Of a stretch of 64,000 nucleotides of DNA, positions 1 through 10,550 are shown one piece after another; positions within the stretch are counted from its first letter, which is position 1; every line of letters begins with the position of its first letter. The notes under the pieces were generated by a model. That model saw only the letters and a program-made list of their open reading frames with translations. It made no database searches and had not been told where the DNA came from. This DNA comes from Nothophaeocryptopus gaeumannii. Lineage: Eukaryota > Ascomycota > Dothideomycetes > Mycosphaerellales > Mycosphaerellaceae. The DNA is taken from assembly GCA_031771865.1 (NCBI GenBank), contig JASISA010000036.1:1116001-1180000 (forward strand). Reading direction: 5' to 3'. A program made the translations under genes and the position numbers.

Positions 1-1459
1 AATGCTCGGCGACGGTCCTCAACTCGTTTCCGAACCAAGCCATGTGCTCCGGCTTTTGTATGATCCAGTGCAACGCGACTTTTCGAACGCAGCTTTGCCT
101 TCTCGCAACATCCTGAAGTAAAGGTACGATGAATGATGCACCGGTGGAGCAGGCGACCAGCACGACTGTCTCGTAATGCGAAAGATCAGGTGGTGAACCC
201 CAAGGACCACTTAGGAACGCACGCTGCCGCCATTGCGCTTGAGAGCCTTTCATCGCTGCTTTGTGCAGACTTCTTGAGAAGCCTGAGTGAGCTTGGATCA
301 GCATAGAGAAGCGTCGTTGTTGGTCGCCGCTTGCGGGTGCATTTGCGATGGTGAAAGGATGAAGTTCGAAAGGTCGCAGGCTAGGGATCATGACATATGC
401 ATGCTGGCCAGCTTGCCAAGAAAAGTCCGCGTCTTCAACGGTCAGGCGCACGACGTTTCCAGGTAGCGCTTCCAGGCGTGTTGAGTAACCTGGTATCTTC
501 GATGAAGATCGTCCGAGCACATGTAGGTTCCGCAGCACGCCCCAGACAATCCGTATACCCCAGTCAAACGCCACGAACCCCACGGAGATCCAGATGTTGT
601 ATTGCGCGTAAGACGGAACATGCACAAACAAGAGCCATAGTAACACTCCAGCTCCTGCAATGTGCTGAAGGACAAACAGTTCGTAGCTCAGATTCCGGAA
701 AAAGCCGAATCCGGAGAGCAGCATCCAAGTGATGACACCCCACGCGCCGAACCCGTATTTGACCATTGGCATCATGTCCATCTGCATAGTGACTATCTTG
801 GCGATAGACCACTCCGTGTAAAAGAAAGACCAATGCACAATAGCTGTAAGCCAGACCGTTCGCGCAGCCCAGCGGTGTAGCCAGTTGAAACGCTCGTATG
901 AGATGCCGGTAACGATGCTGATCGGATTGAACTTGCAGGATAGCAAATAGACGAATGGGATCTGAGTGACAGTGACCCAAGCAGCTCGGAAGCCAACCTT
1001 TTCCCACTTGTATGGGTACATGGGATCGCTCTTCTTCAAGATAGTTCCAGTCCAGAGAAAAGAAAGAATTACGATCCAGTAGAAGATCAATAATAGCCAC
1101 TTTCCTACCGGCAAAGGGCTGAAGTACTTGCTCATCCGCCCAGTGAAATATATCGGCTGAGGATAGAGCATCTCGCGCATCGTTGCAGTCGCAGTCGCCC
1201 ATGCCTGCGAGAAGCGGCCTTTTGGTCGAGAGGGCGTGCAATCCGGATTTCTTCGATATGCCTTCAGTCGATTTCGCGTCTCCAGGATCGAGGCGGCTCT
1301 GACCACGGCGAGGAGTCCGATACAGCCAGCGACGCCGTACCAGAAGCCATGGCCGTACAACTCATCCGAAGGAGTGAAGATACCTCCGCTCATCGTCATT
1401 CCACTCATACCTCCCATCCCGCTCATCCCGCCCATCCCACTCATCCCGCCCATGTCCAT
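1..1459 (-). CDS. Ferric/cupric reductase (FRE family), Met-rich N-terminus, C-terminus off the left edge
   Basis: Plasma-membrane metalloreductase that passes electrons from NADPH via FAD and two haems to extracellular Fe(III) or Cu(II). One open frame runs from ATG 1459 to the window edge (about 486 codons, no stop, no intron needed). Residues 1-23 hold nine Met, mostly every third residue (MSGMGG-type repeats). Transmembrane segments follow (GFWYGVAGCIGLLAVV and later ones). The haem-binding ferric reductase domain shows two HX13H pairs: LHRWAARTVWLTAIVHW and QHIAGAGVLLWLLFVHV. HPFTIAN is the FAD-binding motif and SGPWGSP starts the NADPH-binding domain. A stop codon lies 8 codons before ATG 1459 in frame, which supports this start. 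It is divergent from the X325/BIM1-like gene at 2216. Substrate metal is inferred; the family handles iron and copper. Confidence 0.9.
   Translation of the reverse strand, partial: MDMGGMSGMGGMSGMGGMSGMTMSGGIFTPSDELYGHGFWYGVAGCIGLLAVVRAASILETRNRLKAYRRNPDCTPSRPKGRFSQAWATATATMREMLYPQPIYFTGRMSKYFSPLPVGKWLLLIFYWIVILSFLWTGTILKKSDPMYPYKWEKVGFRAAWVTVTQIPFVYLLSCKFNPISIVTGISYERFNWLHRWAARTVWLTAIVHWSFFYTEWSIAKIVTMQMDMMPMVKYGFGAWGVITWMLLSGFGFFRNLSYELFVLQHIAGAGVLLWLLFVHVPSYAQYNIWISVGFVAFDWGIRIVWGVLRNLHVLGRSSSKIPGYSTRLEALPGNVVRLTVEDADFSWQAGQHAYVMIPSLRPFELHPFTIANAPASGDQQRRFSMLIQAHSGFSRSLHKAAMKGSQAQWRQRAFLSGPWGSPPDLSHYETVVLVACSTGASFIVPLLQDVARRQSCVRKVALHWIIQKPEHMAWFGNELRTVAEH
1382..1459 (-). repeat. Met-codon tandem repeat encoding MSGMGG units
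   Basis: Imperfect 9- to 18-bp tandem repeats (cccatcccgctcat / cccatcccactcat on the + strand) encode the Met-Gly-Gly-Met-Ser-Gly series at the N-terminus of the reductase. Copy number could vary between strains. Confidence 0.75.
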
Positions 1460-2215
1460 GATGGCGGCGTCCGCACCAGCGTGCGTGAATCAATGCCACA
1501 GCTTTCAAATCATGAGAAGTCCAACCCGGAAATGTGTTTCCTGCGAAATGATACCGTATCGGCCGGAAGAAACGGCGTGTGAGGAGGTAGGTAGTGTCAC
1601 CCTGAGGCTCAAGATTCCTGGTCGCGCCGTAGATGATCCTGCTGACCAGGCTCTCCCTGCCGATGTATATGTTTCCAAAGCGACGGGATTGCGAAGTATC
1701 AAAGCGAGTGCGATATGTGATTGTCGTATATCAAACGTCGTAGACTGAAAATGAAATTCCAGAAGACTGATCGCGCCTTCTGCGTGAGATGCAGTGTCTT
1801 GGCTGGGAAACTTGCTCATTCATGCTCCCAGGTTCACGCTAAGGCCGCCACACACGGTGCCCGTGTCCATGCTAAACCTTAATTGGCACCATTGGTTTCT
1901 GCAAGGGCTTCGAGGTGGAGATCAATGTTCATGGCCGTGATCCAGACGAAGGGAATCCGTGTTGCGTCCAATCGTTCCACGACAAAGTCTCGCAACTCCT
2001 GATCCTGTCGCATGCCGATGAGGCCGATATTATCAGCTCGCACGTGGCATATGCAAGCTATATGTGTTCAATAGCCCGCCCTGTCAGTCTCTTCGCTCGT
2101 TCGTCCCACTGTGCCAACTTTGTTCTCGTGTGCTTCGACTTCACCTCATCATCAAGAGACCGCAGACTCCCACTGAACGAAAGAACTCGCATTATCAGAG
2201 ACAGCAACAACAAAA
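1460..2215. promoter_or_regulatory. Shared divergent promoter of the metalloreductase and the X325 gene
   Basis: A 756-bp gap between divergent start codons. I see no convincing gene in it: the short minus-strand frame at 1505-1819 has no domain. CTTGCTCA near 1811 differs by one base from the yeast Mac1 copper element TTTGCTCA, which is too weak to call a site. Co-regulation is an inference from the arrangement. Confidence 0.4.
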
Positions 2216-2915
2216 ATGACACGCTCATTCGTCCTCGGTCTGGCTGCCGCGGCCGTCGCGTCTGCTCACTTCACCCTCAACTGGCCACCAACTGCCGGCT
2301 TCGACGATGACCAGGAACCCAATGCTCCTTGCGGTGGAGCCACCGTCACCGTGAACAGCAGCAGTCCTCATGTCCAAGTCGATCGCTTCGCAGTCTCGAT
2401 CTTCAGCTCGCATCCTGCTGGGGCCTGGACTTTCCGGGCAACAACGAGCACGTCTGCGCCATACAACTTCACAGAAATTGTCCCAGTCATCAACAGCACT
2501 GGAATTGGCACATTCTGCTTGACTGAGATGAAGGTTCCGTCTGACTTCGCGGGCAAGGGTGGCGTTCTCCAGGTGATTGATGACTCGGTCGATGGGACTC
2601 TGTACCAGGTAAGTCGTTTTCGATCGCTCTTGACGCGACAGAGTTAATTGTATGTAGTGCGCTCCCGTCAACTTCGTCACCGGCAGTAACAGCACCACTG
2701 GGTCGTCTTGCAACAACGCCACTGGCTTTACCGCGACCTACACCCCCAGCTCGGCCAACACCTCTTCCTCTGGTGAGTCGGGTACTGCCACTTCGTCTGG
2801 GGCATCTGGGACTGCTAGCGGCGCGTCCGCGACCTCCAGCAGTGCCGCTGGGATGGTCACGGGCATGGGAAGCGTCTTTGGACTCGTTCTACTCGCGGCT
2901 GGTCTTGCTCTGTAA
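2216..2915 (+). CDS. X325/BIM1-like GPI-anchored copper-binding protein
   Basis: Exons 2216-2608 and 2658-2915, 216 aa. A signal peptide (residues 1-17, ending AVASA) is followed by His18, which would be the mature N-terminus. HFTLNWPP..GFDDD..PNAPCGG is characteristic of the X325/BIM1 family, an LPMO-like fold with a Cu(II)-binding histidine brace but no oxidative polysaccharide cleavage. His66 (SSHPAGAW) fits the second ligand; an Asp in VIDDSVDG is a candidate third. Four Cys and several N-glycosylation sequons are visible. A Ser/Thr/Gly-rich linker and a C-terminal hydrophobic tail (VFGLVLLAAGLAL) indicate a GPI signal. The basidiomycete relative Bim1/Cbi1 works in copper uptake. The 49-nt intron has gtaagt and tag borders. 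Confidence 0.88.
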
Positions 2916-3692
2916 AGCCCTCGCGGAAGAAAGAAGAGGGTTAGCTACCATTGAATGAAGGCTCAGCGGCCATGATATGGTCAATGCGACCACGAGCGCT
3001 TCGCGCTCCCTCTTTCCTCTGTCATGGTCGATGTGTTCTCAGGATTGCTTGCCCAGGCGGCTAGAGCCGTTCCAACTGACTGAAGGGTTGACATTGCGAA
3101 TGACCAAGCTAGTCAAGTCAACCATCTAAGAGTGTATAAAGGGACAGCCATCTGAGATCTAGGTCTGAAGGGACATGGACTTCCTCAGATGCTCTTTCGT
3201 GGAAGATGAGCAAGACGAGGCCGCGCAAGAAGTGCCAAGAAATTGAAAGGCACGGCTAGTCCCCAGTCCCGCTTAGTCATCTAGACGATGTCACACTTAC
3301 CTCCAGCTTCAGACCATCCCTCCCAACGCTTCTCGCTCTTAATCGCCCAACACATATGACTAGACACGTCTTGCACACCCTCGATGAGAGCGCACAGGTC
3401 AGACGAGTCATAGCTATACGCTATACTCGACCACAGGCATCAAAGACTTCCATATCGCGTAAAGAACCTGAGCGAAACTGCTGGAAAGGGCTAGCGCGTT
3501 CTCGGAAATTCTGTGAAGATGAGGCATGATTGACCCTTGAGCAAGTGAAGTAAAACGTTTCGTCTTCCGCTGTCTCAGACACAATGTAAACGGGCAGATT
3601 GATATAACCGCAAGCTCAATATTAGGACTACGAACGACAGATCACAGCCATACACCAACACACAAACTAGCAACCACACACAACCATCCATC
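2916..3692. other. Intergenic region, X325 3' side and Fes1 promoter
   Basis: No gene seen. GAGCGcttCGCTC near 2993 can form a short hairpin in the X325 3' region. CA-rich sequence at 3650-3690 is probably the Fes1 5' UTR. Confidence 0.4.
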
Positions 3693-4349
3693 ATGAGCCA
3701 ACAAGAATCTCTCAACCAACTGCTCCAGTGGTCAATCGAGAACAGCGATGGCTCGCGCAATGCCGCACCAAGCGACCAAGAACGCGACCCAAACCGCGGC
3801 CTCAACTCGAAAATGCTCTCCGAACTCCTCGGCGGCCCCTCCGACGCCGACCGAATGAAAGACGCCATGCACGCAATCGTTGCGCCCATGGATCAAGTCG
3901 ATCTCGAAAACAAGCTGATCGCATGGGACAACTTCGAGCAACTCATCGAGCAACTCGATAACTCGAACAACATGGAGCCGCTTGGGCTATGGGATCCGTT
4001 GATCAGGCAACTAGGACATGAGGAGGGCGAGATGAGGAAGAATGCGGCGGCTTGTGTCAATACGGCTGTGCAGAATAATATCAAGTCACAAGAAAAGGCG
4101 TTGAGTCTGGGGGTGATATCTACACTTGCCAAACTGGCGACAGAAGATCCAGATCAAGGTGTGAGGAAGAAGGCTATTGGGGCGCTGAGCTCGCAAGTCC
4201 GCAACTTCCAGCCTGGAATGGATGAGCTTGAGAAAGCACTGCCGGATAGCGTATGGAAAGCATCAAAGGGAGGGCAAGATGCGGCGGATATGGACTCCTG
4301 CGACGACATTATTCAGAAGCTGAGGGCTCTTTCGGCGAGCAGGTCCTGA
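3693..4349 (+). CDS. FES1: Hsp70 nucleotide exchange factor Fes1
   Basis: Single exon, 218 aa, ATG in CATCATGAG context. Cytosolic armadillo-repeat exchange factor for Hsp70 (HspBP1 orthologue), which releases ADP and helps deliver misfolded proteins for degradation. The N-terminus (LNQLLQWSIENS, then GLNSKMLSELLGGPSDADRM) is typical of fungal Fes1. An armadillo core follows (EPLGLWDPLIRQLGHEEGEMRKNAAACVNTAVQNN and later helices). Length fits the family. Confidence 0.93.
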   Translation: MSQQESLNQLLQWSIENSDGSRNAAPSDQERDPNRGLNSKMLSELLGGPSDADRMKDAMHAIVAPMDQVDLENKLIAWDNFEQLIEQLDNSNNMEPLGLWDPLIRQLGHEEGEMRKNAAACVNTAVQNNIKSQEKALSLGVISTLAKLATEDPDQGVRKKAIGALSSQVRNFQPGMDELEKALPDSVWKASKGGQDAADMDSCDDIIQKLRALSASRS

Positions 4350-4430
4350 GGGACTCGGGAGGGGAATGTGATCATGGATCACTGGCGTTCAGGTTGGAAC
4401 TGATAAAATGATGACTGATGACGAAGCAAG

Positions 4431-4447
4431 CCTTCTAAGTTAGAAGG
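4431..4447. terminator. Perfect inverted repeat downstream of Fes1
   Basis: CCTTCTAAGTTAGAAGG is an 8-bp inverted repeat around one base, about 80 bp past the Fes1 stop. It could be a 3'-end or protein-binding element; no function can be assigned from sequence. Confidence 0.3.
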
Positions 4448-4632
4448 ACTAGAGAATAGACAGCCTGGTTAATATGGCTTGCAGAGAGTTTATGAACTGA
4501 AATACTCTCCAGTTGCACGGCACCCAAACCGACAGACTTTTCTCTTGAGTCCGCACAACCCTACCCAATCCTTCAATCTATCCACCGCCTGCAGCCCTCC
4601 ACTCCTCATGCGTCCACGGATCCCGATCCGTC

Positions 4633-5390
4633 TCAGCTTGCACCCAATTCTCCATCCGTGCTCCCCACCAGCCACTCCTTCAACCCATCATGCTTCTCAA
4701 CATTCTCCATGTGAAACATATGCCACGCGACAAATTTCTGATCAACAGAGATCTCAATCACCTCCCAACTATCGTGCGGTTCGCAATACCCCGGGCTTAA
4801 GTAGAACCTCCTCTTGAACTCGTCCGGTGCGTCATCAGAATCTCCGGGTAAACTCACATAGATCCTGACATTTTCACCTTTCGCATTCAGATATTGAAGC
4901 TGTGTAGGTGTTGATGGTGTGGAGGACGGTGCTACTACCCCAGTTGACTGCAGGTTCGATTTGGAAGTTGATGGCTTAGGGGGTGAACTGTCTTTGATCT
5001 GGTTCTTGATGGCAGCATCGAGGGCGGCTTGGAAAGTGGGATGGCTTGATGATTATGGGCGATGGAGCCTTCCGTACTAAACGTGACAGCCAATGCATGC
5101 TTTTGCTTGCCAGCCGTATGCATACAGACCGTCGATTCGGGCAGTCAAAATGCATTTTCGAAAGTGTCTCTCTGGCGTCATTACGGTTGACATAGCACGT
5201 AGTATGCCAGGGAGCTATGCTCATTGAACCCCAGGTCATGTCTTGCTCACTGCCGGTCGTACCTTCCACGCTGGTATACTCAAAAGCACTCGTGCGAGGC
5301 TTATCCACCCACCAGAAACGCACTTTGAAATTGAAGGTCCGAGGTGATCGTCTGAATCCAGTCCGTGAGAGATCGCCATTTGCTCAACTG
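4633..5390 (-). CDS. Uncharacterised protein, exon structure unresolved
   Basis: Two minus-strand blocks look coding. The downstream block (about 5033 to the stop at 4633) includes TFQAALDAAIKNQIKD and ends with KRRFYLSPGYCEPHDSWEVI and DQKFVAWHMFHMENVEKHDG. The upstream block (about 5390-5130) includes TFNFKVRFWWVDKPRTSAF and SIAPWHTTCYVNRNDARETL. They need an intron between them, with its acceptor just after TCATCAAG near 5040, but no strong donor restores the frame (gtatgc at 5130 gives the wrong phase; gtctgt fits). The upstream block opens after an in-frame stop, so another 5' exon is likely. No family recognised. Confidence 0.35.
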
Positions 5391-5974
5391 AGTGCTTCAT
5401 TTTTGAAATCTTACAGTAGACCTAGACTGAGCTTCAATGTAGGCCTCAGGCATTAGGATACCCTTTGTGGCTGATTCAAGTCTCTGATTGCGATAGCTAT
5501 TGCCGCCTTTGATAAGATATGGCGCCTGTTGTATTCCGTCATCGGCTGAGACTTGTTCCTCCCACAGCCTGACGCCCGTTGTGTCGGAAGGCAGCCGGTA
5601 TGAGAAGGAGAAGAGGCATTGCTAACGCCCTTCTGGATGCACTTCAGCCTGGGAATGTCGTCAAATTGTATTTGGTGGTGGGATTGTTGATAGGAGGTCG
5701 ACCAGGTGGTTGGTGATACCGACCTGCCGATCCACTTGCAAGTGGAGCAAAAGTCTAAATCTGCCCCGCATCGTTGCATCGTTGCATACCACGTCATTTT
5801 GCAGCGTCAGAACAGGTTGTTCCTGCAGAGTGGTCAAGCTTCACCCATGTCGTGCGACTCGCGCCGCGAACACTGGTCTCGTGCTGGTGCCTACGTGTTC
5901 GTTCTCCAGATGCATTGCTATCCCTTGTAGTTGACCTTCTGCATGATATTGATGGCCACAGTCTAATCGCAAAG
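5391..5974. other. Intergenic region before phospholipase D
   Basis: It may hold a 5' exon of the minus-strand gene at 4633-5390 and the phospholipase D promoter. No confident gene or motif. Confidence 0.3.
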
Positions 5975-8900
5975 ATGGTCGGGAAAACATCTGATCTTGC
6001 GAACGCGGAGGAGCAGCAGAAAAACCTCGACGGCGACAACCATGCAGATAGAGGCGGATTGAGCAAGTTGAGGGAGAAGCTGAGGGACTCCAAGTTGCAC
6101 GATGTCAAGGTATGTCTTCTGCTAACGACGGCCATACACTCCGAGACTCATCTTCCCAGGTTGGCGCAATCCATCTTAAGCATCGCCTTGGAAAGTTTCA
6201 GAATCTGGTGAACGCGAACCATCGACACGATGAGGCGCACGAACAGGAGACAGACGCGAAAAGAACCCGGATCGCGGAAGGCCATAGATTCCAAAGCTTT
6301 GCTCCCGAGAGAGACGGCAACCTCATCAAGTGGTACATTGACGGCCGCGACTACTTTCATGCTGTTTCTGTCGCATTAGAACGCGCCAAGGAGACCATTT
6401 ACATTGAGGACTGGTGGCTGAGTCCGGAGTTGTTCTTGCGAAGACCTCCCGCTGACAGCAAGAAATGGCGTCTTGACTACACCCTGAAGCGAGCTGCTGA
6501 GCGTGGAGTCAAGATCTATGTTATCGTGTACCGAGAAGTTGAAGCTGCTCTAACCTGCAACTCGCAACATACCAAGAAGGCGCTGATGTCGCTCTGCCCT
6601 GAAGGGAGTCCCGGATACGGCAACATCAAGGTTATGCGTCACCCAGACCACAATGTCCTGGAGAATGCTTCGGATATGACATTTTACTGGGCTCATCACG
6701 AAAAATTCATCGTCATCGATTATGATCTTGCATTCATTGGAGGCTTGGATCTTTGCTTCGGCCGCTGGGATACGCGACAGCACCCATTGGCCGATGCACA
6801 TCCGGCAGGCGTCAAGAACGAAATTTTCCCTGGCCAGGACTTCAATAATAACCGAATCATGGATTTTCAGAGTGTACAAGATTGGAAGAGTAATGAGGTC
6901 TCCAAAGCCGACTATGGACGCATGCCGTGGCATGATGTGGCAATGGGGGTTATTGGGCCTTCCATATATGACATTGCTGAGCACTTTGTGCTGCGCTGGA
7001 ACTTTTGCAAGCGTGACAAATACAAACGTGACGACCGTTACGACTGGCTGACCCTGACTGGACGGACGGGCGAGGATGAGGATCTCATTGGTGTCCAGCG
7101 ACCGAAGCATCCAGTGGGCGATTACGTTCATCACCCTCTCACTCCGCTGGAGGGCAAGCGTGGCAATCCAAGACAAAACAAGACGCGGCAACATCGTCAT
7201 ACAGCAAGTGGAGCAGAGAAGGAATACGAAGGAGAAGACGAGTTCTACGATGCGCAGGAAGACGTTGATGAGCACGGTTACAGAAAACATCAGCATGGCT
7301 TTGGCCACGGCATTCAAAAGGAAATGAAGGAGCGCGGCATTCACGCACCGCACTTTGGTAGCAGCAATGACCAAAGCGCCGTTGATGATCATTTGCAGCC
7401 ACAGAAGCAGGAGAACGCAAAAGTGACAGGCAATGACCCTAAGAAGGAAGGAACTGTGACTGCCTCAGGTGGAGTGGAAGAGAAATTCAAGGGCGCCCCG
7501 TCCACTAGGGTTGAGCAGGGTGTCGTGTCTGCTCAGGGAACCGTTCATGCGCAGGTCTGCAGAAGCTCTGCAGACTGGTCTTCTGGAATCCTGGCCGAAC
7601 AAAGCATTCAGACCGCGTACTGCCAGGTCATTCGGAAAGCCCAACATTATGTCTACATCGAGAACCAGTTCTTCATCACAGCGACCGGCGACAAGCAAGC
7701 CCCTATTCACAATCTAATCGGCGCTGCGATTGTGGACGCGGTAGTTGCTGCAGCGAAGGAGAACCGCAAGTTCCGTGTCATTATCATGATGCCTGCGATT
7801 CCTGGATTTGCTGGAGATCTCAGAGATAACGCTGCAGCTGGCACCCGAGCCATTATGGACTACCAGTATAAGTCGATCTGTCGTGGAGATGACAGCATCT
7901 ACGGCAGGATCAAAGCGGCCGGCTTCGACCCAACGCAGTATATCTTCGTCTTCAATCTCCGATCATATGACCGCCTGAACAAGACCCCCGAGCTTAAGGA
8001 GCGGGAGGAGCAGAGTGGAGTAACGTATCAGGAAGTACAGCGCGCCAATGCCGAAGAAATCATGCCTGAAGGTGTGCACGGTAACGATGCATTTGAGGGT
8101 GGTGCCAAAGCCGGCAATCGAGAGACGCTCAAGGAGGGTGGCGTCAAGGGTCTTTTCAACAAGGGTAGAAGGACCAGTGTCGACATTGACGAGAAGGACA
8201 AGGTCCACCCAGAAGACGAGAATGAGGAGAAGAGTGTTCTTGTGGAGAAGAAACGCAAGTTTGAAGGCAAATCCGAGGAGGACTTGGTACATCACACGGC
8301 CAGTGTCGACAGTATCGCCAAAAATGCCATGCTTGGCGAGAAGAAACCCAGTGAGGAAGCCTATGCCGGACGCACAAAGGATGGAAAGAGGGACGGCGAT
8401 GATGAGGCTACTGTCGAGCAAAGACAGCAAGAGCTCGAGAACTTCGTCCAGGAGGAGCTCTACATTCACGGAAAGGTAAGCCTTCAGCGCCGGGTAAGGA
8501 ATAAGGGCAATCTGCTAACTTCATCATAGGTCCTCATCGTCGACGACCGAACAGTGATCTGCGGATCTTCCAACATCAATGATAGAAGTCAGCTGGGTTT
8601 CCATGACTCTGAGCTTAGTATCGTCATGGAAGATACTCTGCCTCTTGCATCGACAATGAACGGCGCAGAATATCAAGCCGGTCACCACGCAGCCACCCTC
8701 CGCCGCATGCTGTGGCGTGAACATCTCGGCCTTCTTCACGCCCAGCCTCTGGAAGCAGAAGACGACCCAAACGCCCAGCCACCAGGCGATGGCGAAAACG
8801 ATTGGTGCAAAGGCGACGAATGGGACAAATTTGTCGAAGACCCTCTCTCAGACGAGCTCTGGACAATGTGGACTAAGCGAGCCACGATCAACACAGCCGT

Positions 8901-9156
8901 CTTCCGTCATCTCTTCCACGCGGACCCAGACGACAACGTGAAGACTTTGGAAGATTACGACAGATTCTTAGGAGCAAAGGGCTCCAGAAAGGCTGGGCAT
9001 ATTTATGATGCTTTCCAGCCTGTAGAAATTGCGAGACAGGAATTGGACAAGATACAGGGACATATTGTTTGGATGCCGTTGAGGTTTTTGGAGAAGGTTG
9101 AGTTGGCGGAACGAGGGTTGCAGGTTAATAGTTTTACGGAGAGTGTTTATACCTAA
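5975..9156 (+). CDS. Phospholipase D with two HKD motifs
   Basis: Exons 5975-6109, 6160-8475 and 8530-9156, 1025 aa. Hydrolyses phosphatidylcholine and related lipids to phosphatidic acid at membranes. HKD1 is HHEKFIVID (His225, Lys227, Asp232). HKD2 is IHGKVLIVDD (His815, Lys817, Asp822), split exactly after Lys817 by intron 2. GSSNINDRSQLG follows HKD2, as in eukaryotic PLD. The N-terminus is short, without the PX and PH domains of Spo14/PLD1. A long polar insert rich in Lys, Glu, His and Asp lies around residues 345-480, and a second around residues 670-800, just before HKD2. Both introns close in phase, with gtatgt and gtaagc donors; a gctaac branch site is visible in both. Confidence 0.92.
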
Positions 9157-9492
9157 GGAGCGGAGCCTTCATGGGAGGGAAATTGGGGTAAGTTTGAGTC
9201 TTCTTGTTTGAATGAAGGCCGCAGTCGGTCACGATTATATACGTATTGCAAATCTTTCATGATACTGTTCAATCTTCGGTCTTGCACTCGCAACCGTTTC
9301 CCTCACTTATTCATGAGCAGCGCTTTCCCTGCCGGGAGGAGCGCAGGGTTTCGGATCCTGGCCGATTTCGGCTGCCGGTGAAGTGGGCTGCCTGTGACAC
9401 ACCCTCCAAGAGAACTATACTCATATCAACAACGTTGATCAGCCTAATCTTCTGATTATTCAATTATATTAACGTTGAGGAAGGTGGTGAGG
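9157..9492. other. Intergenic region
   Basis: Phospholipase D 3' end and promoter of the PPOX-like gene. No gene or clear motif. Confidence 0.4.
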
Positions 9493-10550
9493 ATGGGCGT
9501 TTTCTATGAAGACATCCCCGAAAACATCTACTCATGGATCCTCCAACAAAAGATGCTGTGGGTTGCCACGGCGCCGTTGGGGAAGGAAGGACATATTAAT
9601 GTAAGGCGATGCCAAGGCCCTTCACCACACGGAGAACATCGAAGTGAGTGTAGAAGGAAATGTTGAGCTGATGTGTATATTTGACAGGTCAGTCCCAAAG
9701 GCGGACAGTATTTTGGTCTCATTGATAATAAGACCTTTTGGTACATGGACCTCACGGGTAGTGGCAGCGAGACGATTTCGCATTTGAGGGAGAATGGGAG
9801 GATTACGGTTATGTTTAATGCTTTTGAGGGGAGTCCGAGGATTGTGAGGCTGTGGGGGTATGGTGAGTATCCATAACCAAAAGACAAGTGCTCAATGATG
9901 GATAGTCTGGGTGTGATGCTGATAGCAAAGTGATCCAGGCCGATTCCTCGAGCGAGGCACACCCGAATTCAACACTTTCATCACAAAGCACGACATTCAA
10001 ACGATCCCGGCCACGAGGACGATCGTCATTGTAGATATCCACCAAGTCGGTTCGTCGTGTGGATATTCGGTTCCGTTTTTCGGGTTCAAGGAATTTCGGA
10101 AGACGTTGAATCAGGTATTTGAGCAGCGGAAGAAGAAGTTTGATGCTGGGAAGGAGACGGAGTCGATGGAGAGGTATTGGGCTTACAAGAATGCGTGGTC
10201 GATTGATGGGTTGCCTGGGATGCAGACGGGTATTGAGACCGCAGAGAAGGAGGGTGTTGAACCAATTGAGAAGATGGTGAGTATCTCACGGTCCCGTGAA
10301 TGAGGAAATGCTGCTGACGAGGCCATAGAAAGGACCGTTTGCGCCTGCTGCGCCCTTTGGGCCGAAGTCTTTCAAGCTTGCCAATCGTATCAGGTGGCAG
10401 CTGGCGAGGTTGGGGTCAGCACAGATTCAGTTGCAAAGCGTGTTGTTCTTTGTGTTCTTGGCGTTCATGGCTGGGTTGATGATCGCAACGTACGGGCCTG
10501 GTCTTCTTCAGTCGCAAAGTGGGAGAATCCATACTCTGCTGATGATTTGA
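9493..10550 (+). CDS. PPOX-class FMN-binding oxidase-like protein with C-terminal membrane segment
   Basis: Exons 9493-9600, 9688-9862, 9939-10276 and 10329-10550, 280 aa. Pyridoxamine 5'-phosphate oxidase-like split barrel: VATAPLGKEGHIN, then SPKGGQYFGLIDNKTFWYMD and GRITVMFNAFEGSPRIVRLW match the FMN-binding fold of fungal PPOX proteins. A helical C-terminal part (FRKTLNQVFEQRKKKFDAG) and a hydrophobic stretch near residues 237-257 (VLFFVFLAFMAGLMIATYG) suggest a tail anchor. Physiological substrate unknown. All four exons join in phase with gtaagg or gtgagt donors. Confidence 0.85.

Noticed and set aside
1505..1819. 104-aa minus-strand frame upstream of the metalloreductase
   Set aside because: No motif, out of frame with the reductase, and it lies in the likely promoter/5' UTR.
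3500..3520. Possible heat-shock element (GAA..TTC..GAA) before Fes1
   Set aside because: Spacing between the GAA and TTC units is wrong (1 and 3 nt instead of 2 and 2).
6550..7392. 280-aa open frame on the minus strand inside phospholipase D
   Set aside because: It is antisense to the confirmed HKD domain, has no motif, and its length follows from codon bias of the sense strand.
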